Of a DNA stretch of 29,021 nucleotides, positions 6,995 through 13,296 are shown in pieces. Made by a program: the position numbers and the translations under genes. The stretch comes from Patescibacteria group bacterium (GTDB lineage: Bacteria; Patescibacteriota; WWE3; UBA101185; UBA10185), in the NCBI GenBank assembly GCA_022710505.1, contig JAKLGS010000002.1, forward strand, positions 1-29,021, given 5' to 3'. Below the pieces are notes generated by a model. That model saw only the letters and a list, made by a program, of their open reading frames with translations, made no database searches and was not told the DNA's origin. Numbering within the stretch: the stretch's first letter is position 1; the number at the start of each line of letters is the position of its first letter.

Positions 6995-9235
6995 TCACGG
7001 TAATCTCACCGGAAGATATTTCTTAGTGGACCAAATTAAAAATCTATCTTTTAACTTTCCCTCTTTTATTAGCCCGTTTATAGGCACAGATATATCAAAT
7101 TTACCTTCTTCATCAAAATTAAGATCAAAACCCAAATCATAAGAATCACCAAAAATATAATTAGTTACAGGTACAATTGCAGATGTAGTTAAACCACCCG
7201 AATCAATTATTTCGTATCCCCTGCCTTTTGAAAAATACTCAGGTAAATAAACCTGATCCCCATTAATAATTTCAATATCTTTAATATCACTACCATTAAC
7301 ATCAACTAATCTTATATATAAAAACTCAGAATCCGTAAAAGGTATTTCCAATTTAACTTTATAAGTCTCGGGCTCCCCTATTTTTGAACAACCAGGGAAA
7401 TAAAGAAGAGTTTTATCATCATGACCTACTACCCCTTCTTCTAAATAATAAAAATCAACCTTTATTTTATCGGTCCCAATATCTGGCCTTTTACATGAAA
7501 AGGTTATTTGAATTTCAGGTTCGGAACTCCCGAATTCCTTTTTAAGATTTTTAATTTGAAAGAAATTTGAAGGCTCCTCAGATCTTAGTTCATTAGAAAG
7601 ATTCTCGCTGGAATTAATTGCCAAAACAATATCTTCCAAATCACCATTTTGAATATAGAAAACCCCTTCATTTTTAAAATCTTTAGCATTTTTGTTTTCA
7701 ACTCTTGAATTGTTGGGTGTATAAACCAAATAATTATCAACAAACACTGGCTCAGAGCCTGAGAAGTTATACTCATTCATCAATGTGTTCTCCCCTAACT
7801 GTTTTGAATAAGGCAATAAAACTACCTCATCGGTAACACCTATCAAATCTTCCTCTTTGTACTCAAAATCTGTGTCCTTGGCTTTAAAATTAAATAGAAA
7901 ACCTACAGAAATAATAAAAACGGCTACTGCTGTAAAAACAAACTTTTCTTTTGCAGAGTAAACATAATCAAAACCTTTTCCTTGAAGATTTTTTAAAAAT
8001 AAAAACACCAAAACAGCAATTACAAAAATTAAAAATTTAAGCGAAACCTCGACTCCTAATACAGAAGAAACAACTAAAGATAACACTATTAAAGTCGGAA
8101 AAGCATATTTGATAACGTCTTTTTTAATACTTACTTCTGCAATCTTTTCGCCCCCTCTTTTAAAAAATTTGACGAACACAGGAATGAAAAACAAGAAAAA
8201 AAGTCCAATAAAAACCAAACTATAACTAAAAACAGCAATTCTTAAAAAACTACCTTTTTGAAAAAATTCATATAACTTGGATATATTAAAATTTTCCTTT
8301 GTATATGAAATTAAGTAACTCAAATTTAGACCTTTACCATCCTTTATACCTATAAATAAAACGAATAGGATGTAAATGGACCCCATAAAAACCAAAACAG
8401 GAATTAATATTTTTTGATATAGGTACAAATTTTTAAACGAATTAGGAATATTTTTAAAATCACTTAAAGTAAATTTCTTACCTTCCTCACTAAAGTAACT
8501 AAGTAACCTCCAGGATAAACTAGCAAGTATTATCATATAAAAAGATATTGAGAAAAACTCAAATACCGTTGTGTCTGTGAAATCTTTCAATCTAGTTAGA
8601 ATACTGATGTTTGTTTGAATTTCATCATTGTATTCTGTTGTTTCTGAGGCTTTATCAGCTTTTCTAATTGCTTTAAAATAGTTCTGAAACTCCGTTCTTT
8701 GTTCAGGCTCCAAGAGTAAGTTTTCTGGAATAACAAAGAAATCAACATTTTCAGAATTTAGATTTCTTATAAAACCACCCATTTCAGAAACTTCATCTGA
8801 GTAAACTGACTGACTAGAACAATTAAATTTAAAAGGGTAATTTGATGAAAAATCACTATCGCAAATTAATATGGTTTTATTCTGAATCCAAGAAGAGGAT
8901 TTGATTGGATCTTCGTTTTCTGGTTGCTTTGTATCCTTTGAAACACCTATATCTTCAATTTCTTGAGATTCCACAATCTCCTCATCTCCAGAGATTTGAG
9001 AAGATAAAACTAAAGAATAACCTTTATCAGGGTTTGTAGATAAGTAATCTTTTTTAGATACTTTTTCTTTATCTGATTCAAATATCTTAATACCAAAGTC
9101 CTTTCCAAAAAGTTCTTTGTAGTATTCAAGTTTTGTTTTTGCTGAAGAATTGAACAATATTGGTAAAACACCAATAAGTAGGAGTGATAAAAGCATCTTT
9201 ATTTTTAATCTGTCTTTATTCAAAGATCTTTTCAT
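6995..9235 (-). CDS. Large membrane protein of unknown function with two extracytoplasmic domains
   Basis: I do not recognise this 746-residue protein. It has an N-terminal hydrophobic helix (about 14-30) and an acidic, probably outside domain to about 215. About six membrane helices follow (near 220-245, 277-297, 331-355, 374-390, 393-412, 425-445). A last ~300-residue domain, rich in predicted strands, ends LIWSTKKYLPVRLP. Two cysteine pairs (CDSDF...NCSS early; FSCKRP...PGCSK late) could form outside disulfides. The ATG at 9235 has AAAGGA eight bases upstream, a good ribosome site. The start overlaps the end of the 140-residue membrane gene by 20 bases, so the two are probably made together. 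The context suggests a role in glycan export, polymerisation or attachment, but no catalytic motif is visible. Confidence 0.8.
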   Translation of the reverse strand: MKRSLNKDRLKIKMLLSLLLIGVLPILFNSSAKTKLEYYKELFGKDFGIKIFESDKEKVSKKDYLSTNPDKGYSLVLSSQISGDEEIVESQEIEDIGVSKDTKQPENEDPIKSSSWIQNKTILICDSDFSSNYPFKFNCSSQSVYSDEVSEMGGFIRNLNSENVDFFVIPENLLLEPEQRTEFQNYFKAIRKADKASETTEYNDEIQTNISILTRLKDFTDTTVFEFFSISFYMIILASLSWRLLSYFSEEGKKFTLSDFKNIPNSFKNLYLYQKILIPVLVFMGSIYILFVLFIGIKDGKGLNLSYLISYTKENFNISKLYEFFQKGSFLRIAVFSYSLVFIGLFFLFFIPVFVKFFKRGGEKIAEVSIKKDVIKYAFPTLIVLSLVVSSVLGVEVSLKFLIFVIAVLVFLFLKNLQGKGFDYVYSAKEKFVFTAVAVFIISVGFLFNFKAKDTDFEYKEEDLIGVTDEVVLLPYSKQLGENTLMNEYNFSGSEPVFVDNYLVYTPNNSRVENKNAKDFKNEGVFYIQNGDLEDIVLAINSSENLSNELRSEEPSNFFQIKNLKKEFGSSEPEIQITFSCKRPDIGTDKIKVDFYYLEEGVVGHDDKTLLYFPGCSKIGEPETYKVKLEIPFTDSEFLYIRLVDVNGSDIKDIEIINGDQVYLPEYFSKGRGYEIIDSGGLTTSAIVPVTNYIFGDSYDLGFDLNFDEEGKFDISVPINGLIKEGKLKDRFLIWSTKKYLPVRLP

Positions 9236-9638
9236 AGAAAATATCCTTTAATACGCCTAAGACTAAAAGAAGATAACAAGTTTGTGCAAAAAACTCCGCG
9301 ACATCTTCCATTTTTAAAATTAGCATTATTGGAGTTAAGGCTAATGAAATAAGCGCTAATAAATAAATGTATCTTCTATCGGATATAAAACCTAGAAGAA
9401 AAACAAAAATAGAAAAAACAACCATCGGCAGGGTGAGAATGAATTCAAGTCTTGAGACTGAAAATAGTATTACTAACGCAATAATTTCCAGAACCGAAAA
9501 TATATATGTTTTTTTAACATTGGTTTTTAATAATTTAGATAGAAAACTATCTAACGGAAATAAGAACGATATCAACAAAAGAATTAAAACCAAGCTGAAT
9601 AAAATATTAAATTTGTTGGTTAAAATAAAGTCAATCAT
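9216..9638 (-). CDS. Small polytopic membrane protein, unknown function
   Basis: A 140-residue protein from the ATG at 9638, almost wholly hydrophobic, with four or five membrane helices: FNILFSLVLILLLISFLF, YIFSVLEIIALVILF, FILTLPMVVFSIFVFLLGF, IYLLALISLALTPIML and a last one near the end. No family is recognised. A TTG six codons upstream (9656) is an alternative start, eight bases downstream of a TATAAT box. I prefer the ATG, because MIDFILTNKFN makes a natural beginning, but neither has a clear ribosome site. It is the first gene of the unit with the 746-residue protein, which it overlaps by 20 bases, so they may form a complex. Confidence 0.7.
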   Translation of the reverse strand: MIDFILTNKFNILFSLVLILLLISFLFPLDSFLSKLLKTNVKKTYIFSVLEIIALVILFSVSRLEFILTLPMVVFSIFVFLLGFISDRRYIYLLALISLALTPIMLILKMEDVAEFFAQTCYLLLVLGVLKDIFYEKIFE

Positions 9639-9664
9639 TTGAAACTTTTTGGGCAAGTACGGGT

Positions 9665-9693
9665 ATTATAGGGGATTTGAGGGATTTTTCCAA
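9665..9693 (-). promoter_or_regulatory. Promoter of the 9638/9235 membrane-protein unit
   Basis: On the minus strand TTGGAA (9693-9688) is followed after exactly 17 bases by a perfect TATAAT (9670-9665). This is the best sigma-70-type promoter in the window. It points away from the divergent toxin-antitoxin genes. Confidence 0.65.
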
Positions 9694-9743
9694 TTTTTGC
9701 GACTTTTTTGAGTAATTTCAAAGGCTACATGATGATTTATGAT

Positions 9744-9764
9744 ATATCTAAAGCCTAAAGATAT
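9744..9764. promoter_or_regulatory. Candidate operator: inverted repeat upstream of the AbiE-like pair
   Basis: ATATCT (9744-9749) and AGATAT (9759-9764) form an inverted repeat with a 9-base spacer, just upstream of the plus-strand promoter. AbiEi-type antitoxins are known to repress their own promoter by binding inverted repeats. The match is short and AT-rich, so this is only suggestive. Confidence 0.3.
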
Positions 9765-9776
9765 GTTCATGTAATA

Positions 9777-9806
9777 TTAGCAATTTTGCTCATATTGTGG
9801 TATCAT
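9777..9806 (+). promoter_or_regulatory. Promoter of the AbiE-like genes, leaderless
   Basis: TTAGCA (9777-9782), 18 bases, then TATCAT (9801-9806) preceded by TGG, an extended -10. Seven bases separate the -10 from the ATG at 9814, so the transcript should begin at or very near the start codon. Confidence 0.5.
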
Positions 9807-9813
9807 ATAAAAC

Positions 9814-10491
9814 ATGAACAAAGAGTTAGCAGAGCAACTAAGCAAAAAGTTAAAAATATCAACTCCTCAGATTGTTAGAGAGGAGTACGAACTTATTGTC
9901 CTAAAAGAGATTTATTCTAGTAATTTAGCAGACAAACTAGTATTCAAAGGTGGGACTGCCTTAAGACTTGCATATGATTCACCAAGGTTTTCTGATGATC
10001 TTGATTTTTCAATATTAAAAAATGTTAAAACCGTTGATTTCATTAATGTTTGTAAAGAAATTGCAACAAATAATCCAAATATTGAGCTTGTTGAGGCTTT
10101 GAAAAAGTTCAATACACTGTTTGCACTTTTTAAAGTGATTGACTCTTCGATATTACAGAATTTTAGTATAAAAATTGAGATCTCAACAAGAGAAGAGAAT
10201 TTAAAAAAAGACAAAGACTGTTCTTTAATTGTATTAAAAAGCTCTGTTTCTCCGATTAACCTAATAGCCAATACTTTTTCACTTGAAAAAATATTATCCG
10301 ACAAATTGAGTATTGAGCCGAAGAGAATAAGGGATATTTTCGATATTTGGTTTATTAAACAAAGTTTGGGAAATAAAGACACTAAGATGGATTTTACGAA
10401 TTTTAGTAAAAACGAAGTTAAGAGAGAACTTAATAAATTGCTTCCTGTTAGTTACAGGGGGCTTGTAGAGGATGTGATTAAAAGTATATGA
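9814..10491 (+). CDS. AbiEii-like nucleotidyltransferase toxin
   Basis: A 225-residue nucleotidyltransferase of the AbiEii/AbiGii (type IV toxin-antitoxin) family. It has the signatures FKGGTALRLAY (GGT at 46-48) and SDDLDFS (D61, D62, D64), which bind metal and nucleotide. LEKILSDKL (K164) and RIRDIFDIWF (R173, D174, D177) match the later conserved motifs. Members use an NTP to modify a target; several relatives act on tRNA, but the substrate here is unknown. All key residues are present, so it should be active. The stop overlaps the next ATG (ATGA). The order, toxin first, is the reverse of the classical abiEi-abiEii arrangement. It lies on the opposite strand to the glycan genes around it, which suggests an inserted defence or stability module. 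Confidence 0.93.
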   Translation: MNKELAEQLSKKLKISTPQIVREEYELIVLKEIYSSNLADKLVFKGGTALRLAYDSPRFSDDLDFSILKNVKTVDFINVCKEIATNNPNIELVEALKKFNTLFALFKVIDSSILQNFSIKIEISTREENLKKDKDCSLIVLKSSVSPINLIANTFSLEKILSDKLSIEPKRIRDIFDIWFIKQSLGNKDTKMDFTNFSKNEVKRELNKLLPVSYRGLVEDVIKSI

Positions 10492-11069
10492 CTGGAATAG
10501 ATGCCTTAAAAAAACTTGAAGAGTTAAAAAAAGATTATTACTCTGTTAAAGATATCGAAAGAGTTTTAAACATGCCGATTGATTCCTTAAGAGGCCAATT
10601 AACAAGATGGTGTAAGAATGGAATTTTGATAAGAATTGCTAAAGGAATTTATGCTCCCTATGGAACAGAAATCGATGTTTTAAAGATAGCAAATCAAATG
10701 TACTACCCCTCTTACCTTTCTTTTGAGAGTGTTTTAAGCAAATATGGGATTTTAAGCCAAGTTCCATACACTTTAACCTTTGCTACTCCAAAAAGAACTA
10801 GAAAAATGATTTTGAATGATGTTGAAGTGGAATTTACTAAGCTATCGAATAAGTATTTCTTTGGATATACTTTTGAGAACGGAATAAATATTGCGAGTCC
10901 AGAGAAAGCATTGGTTGATTGTCTGTATCTTGTCTCCAAGGGAAAGAGAATTATGAATGTTGATGAGCTTTATTTAAAAAATATTGATAAGGAAAAGTTA
11001 ATTGAGATATCAAAAGTGTTTCCTAAGAATACGATGGAACTGGTTACAGATGTTGCGGGTAGGATTTAA
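10488..11069 (+). CDS. AbiEi-like antitoxin / transcriptional repressor
   Basis: A 193-residue partner of the AbiEii-like toxin. Residues 1-60 form a winged-helix-type DNA-binding domain (YYSVKDIERVLNM, SLRGQLTRWCKNGILIRIAKGIY). The rest carries the AbiEi landmarks YYPSYLSFESVLSKYGI and IASPEKALVDCLYL. Antitoxins of this family neutralise the toxin without stable complex formation in the studied cases, and they repress their own promoter. The ATG overlaps the toxin stop by four bases, so the two are translationally coupled. Only 17 bases separate its stop from the small genes that follow on the same strand, which may therefore be co-transcribed. Confidence 0.9.
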   Translation: MTGIDALKKLEELKKDYYSVKDIERVLNMPIDSLRGQLTRWCKNGILIRIAKGIYAPYGTEIDVLKIANQMYYPSYLSFESVLSKYGILSQVPYTLTFATPKRTRKMILNDVEVEFTKLSNKYFFGYTFENGINIASPEKALVDCLYLVSKGKRIMNVDELYLKNIDKEKLIEISKVFPKNTMELVTDVAGRI

Positions 11070-11086
11070 TAATTAAAGGTGTAAAA

Positions 11087-11128
11087 ATGCCTTATACCAA
11101 AAGTTGGTTAGAAAGTAATTTAAAATGA
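11087..11128 (+). CDS. Very short ORF (13 aa), first copy of duplicated leader peptide
   Basis: MPYTKSWLESNLK, directly after the antitoxin gene and overlapping the next start as ATGA. Alone it would not be credible, but the same arrangement recurs 300 bases downstream with a similar tail (VKIPYSREKLEEILK against VKMPYTKSWLESNLK, reading the first copy from GTA two codons before the ATG). It may be the remnant of a longer gene or a coupling peptide. Confidence 0.35.
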   Translation: MPYTKSWLESNLK

Positions 11129-11304
11129 AATCAATAATTCCTACAATTAGAAAAGAATGCAAAGGCCTGAACTTATCTGAGTGGCCTCTAGAATATCAGG
11201 AAAAATTCTTCAATGAAGTTGCACAAGACATATGGAAGGAAAAAAAGAAAACTCTTAAAAGAGCTGAGGAGAAAACGGTAACTGATAAGCAAAGAAAAAG
11301 TTAG
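11125..11304 (+). CDS. Small EWP-motif protein, copy 1, unknown function
   Basis: A 59-residue, highly charged, probably helical protein beginning MKSIIPTIRKECKGL. Its core SEWPLEYQEKFFNEVAQD (18-35) matches the second copy downstream (LEWPKEEQERLFKKVGDD) at E, W, P, E, Q, E, F, V and D, followed in both by a lysine-rich helix. I do not recognise the family. No membrane segment or signal peptide is present. Its ATG overlaps the short upstream ORF by four bases, and the same layout holds for copy 2. Conservation between the copies argues that both are, or recently were, real genes. Confidence 0.6.
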   Translation: MKSIIPTIRKECKGLNLSEWPLEYQEKFFNEVAQDIWKEKKKTLKRAEEKTVTDKQRKS

Positions 11305-11310
11305 TCATTT

Positions 11311-11424
11311 GTGTTAAAAACGCTAAGACAGTGTATCCCAAAATCAAAAATTGACAATACAAAAACCTATGTAAAAATTCCTTACAGTAGAGAAAAATTA
11401 GAAGAAATATTAAAAAATGGATGA
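11311..11424 (+). CDS. Short ORF (37 aa, GTG start), second copy of duplicated leader peptide
   Basis: It begins six bases after the stop of small protein 1 and is basic (KTLRQCIPKSKIDNTKTYVK). It ends IPYSREKLEEILKNG, similar to the end of the 13-residue ORF before copy 1. The last eight bases overlap the start of small protein 2. The GTG at 11311 is the earliest plausible start in the frame. Function is unknown. Confidence 0.4.
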   Translation: MLKTLRQCIPKSKIDNTKTYVKIPYSREKLEEILKNG

Positions 11425-11617
11425 TATTAGAATAAAAGTTAAAAAATTCAAAAGAAGTAAAGATTGTGAAAACAAGAGTTTCCTTGAGTGGCCTAAAGAA
11501 GAACAAGAAAGACTTTTTAAAAAAGTGGGAGATGATTTTACTCGAGAAATGAAAGCCAGGTGGAAAGAGATTGAAATAGCTAAAAGAAAAGAAGCTAATG
11601 TTGTTAGAGATAAGTAA
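11417..11617 (+). CDS. Small EWP-motif protein, copy 2, unknown function
   Basis: A 66-residue, strongly charged protein: a basic beginning (MDDIRIKVKKFKRSKDCENK), then LEWPKEEQERLFKKVGDD (23-40) shared with copy 1, then a charged helix. No known domain is recognised. The motif spacing (EWP, three residues, QE, then F and V) is identical in the two copies, while the ends differ, so the duplication is old or the ends evolve quickly. It is the last gene of the plus-strand island and converges on the minus-strand gene that ends two bases further on. Possible roles are an accessory to the toxin-antitoxin pair or a relic of a mobile element; neither is shown. Confidence 0.65.
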   Translation: MDDIRIKVKKFKRSKDCENKSFLEWPKEEQERLFKKVGDDFTREMKARWKEIEIAKRKEANVVRDK

Positions 11618-11619
11618 AC

Positions 11620-13296
11620 CTATTTGTTTATTTCAAAAACTACAGACTCCCCCACTACTACACCATCTCCAAAATTAGATCTGAAAAATTCATAAATATT
11701 CTCTCTTGATTTCAAAGATGGATTTATTTCTGCTATCTTCTGCAAATCGTCATTAGAAATATTCTCAGGATAATAAATTAGGTACTTAGGATCTTTATCA
11801 AGGAACTCTTGTATGCCCTCTTGGGTTACTAAATTTTTCGAAAATTCATTCGAATCAAATCCTGTTTCATAATTTACAAAATTTACAGGATTAATTAATA
11901 AATCTTCATGTGAAATTATCCAGAATATTGAGTAGTAGTCTCCTTTTGGATATACGGCATAAGGTACACTTTCCGGGTATTTTTCTTTTACAAATGCTAT
12001 TTCTTGAGGTGGTTTGTTTATATTTATTACAGGTATTTTTATTGCAAAGATTACAAAGTTTAAAGTTAAAAAGGATAGGATAAAGAGTATTTTTTGAAGT
12101 TTTGTTTTCATTAAGTTGTATAGATCTTGAACAAGAAAAGAGTTGATTATTAAAACAAAGAGATAAATTACTACTGCCCACCTAACTAATGTTCTAAATA
12201 CAGGTACTATGTAGTAAAGAAGATATGTTGGAGTATATATTTCTACCCCACCTATGGTAAATGAAGGGGGTCCGGAGATTAGAAGTATACAAAAGATGAT
12301 AAAGAAACTCCTAATTATCATTTCTTTGTTTTCATATACTGTTTTAAATGTTTTGAATTCAATGTTTTTATATCTTTTTAAAAGAAGAATTACAGCTACT
12401 GCCCCTAAACCTAATAAAAAATGCCAGCCCATATAACTACCTGCCATCTCTTCTTCCATGTAATCATCTGCTAGGTAGTACCCTGTGTTTTGTATCTTCT
12501 CATTAATATTTTTTGAAAATTCACCAAAGAAAACAGAAGATTTTGGAGGTATAAAGAAATACCAGGGACGGAAGGAAAGATTGTACCAGTCTTCGAGAGG
12601 GCGATAGACTGTGGTTTTCTCATTTTTTGGCCTTTGATTGTTTTCTAAAGTATATGACTTTGAAAAAGTTAAATTACTTTTTAACAAAGGAAAGAAAAAT
12701 ATTAATATTCCTATTAAAACAGGGGCGATAAAAAGAACTATCTTTTTAAGAAAATCTTTAAGAGAAATTTTCTTAGAAATTAAATCAAAGAAATACCAGA
12801 TACCCACTAAGACAAATATGAAAAATCCATAATAATTTGAAGAAGACAATACAACAAACTCAACAATTCCTAAAATAAAGGGGGGTGTTTTTTTGAGTAA
12901 TAAAAGAACCACCAGGGATATAAGAAAAGTCACATACATGGATGGGGTTAGAGATATTAATCGAAATAAGTAGTACAAAGAAAGAGAAAATAGTATCGAA
13001 AAAATAGCGTTTAAAAAAACTGAATGTTTCGATAATTTTTTGAAAATCAAGTAGGTGATAATCAATGACATAAAAAGAGTTATCAAAAGAAAAAGATTAT
13101 TTAGCAATACGGGGTGTAAAAAATTAGAAAAAATTCTAAACAAAAACTTTATAACAGCATCAAGATAATACGTTTCTCCTAAATTACCAGATCTAAAATA
13201 AAGATACGATTTATCAACATAAACAGAGTACCTTAATACGAGGGAATTAGACATATCATTGTATGCGTGTATTAAACTATTGAATATTAATAACAT
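11620..13296 (-). CDS. YfhO/GT-C-like multi-membrane protein, apparently lacking its first helix
   Basis: A 558-residue protein from the ATG at 13296, with about ten membrane helices and a soluble C-terminal tail. The passage FRPWYFFIPPKSSVFFGEFSKN, the GYYLADDYMEEEMAGS loop and the late KYLIYYP segment fit the large YfhO/PTPS-related membrane proteins of surface-glycan loci, thought to be GT-C transferases. The beginning MLLIFNSLIHAYNDMSNSLVLRY corresponds to the loop after helix 1, so the usual N-terminal helix is missing. The frame is closed just upstream (stop at 13341-13339; a TTG at 13335 adds 13 residues). The start overlaps the previous gene by 20 bases. The methionine at 13254 is an alternative start. 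Confidence 0.7.
   Translation of the reverse strand: MLLIFNSLIHAYNDMSNSLVLRYSVYVDKSYLYFRSGNLGETYYLDAVIKFLFRIFSNFLHPVLLNNLFLLITLFMSLIITYLIFKKLSKHSVFLNAIFSILFSLSLYYLFRLISLTPSMYVTFLISLVVLLLLKKTPPFILGIVEFVVLSSSNYYGFFIFVLVGIWYFFDLISKKISLKDFLKKIVLFIAPVLIGILIFFFPLLKSNLTFSKSYTLENNQRPKNEKTTVYRPLEDWYNLSFRPWYFFIPPKSSVFFGEFSKNINEKIQNTGYYLADDYMEEEMAGSYMGWHFLLGLGAVAVILLLKRYKNIEFKTFKTVYENKEMIIRSFFIIFCILLISGPPSFTIGGVEIYTPTYLLYYIVPVFRTLVRWAVVIYLFVLIINSFLVQDLYNLMKTKLQKILFILSFLTLNFVIFAIKIPVININKPPQEIAFVKEKYPESVPYAVYPKGDYYSIFWIISHEDLLINPVNFVNYETGFDSNEFSKNLVTQEGIQEFLDKDPKYLIYYPENISNDDLQKIAEINPSLKSRENIYEFFRSNFGDGVVVGESVVFEINK

Noticed and set aside
9912..10382. 156-codon minus-strand open frame opposite the toxin gene
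   Set aside because: The plus-strand frame carries the complete nucleotidyltransferase motifs; the antisense translation matches nothing recognisable.
11255..11506. 83-codon minus-strand open frame over the small EWP genes
   Set aside because: It is phenylalanine-rich because it is antisense to lysine-rich coding sequence. The plus-strand frames are supported by the internal duplication, whereas this frame is not.
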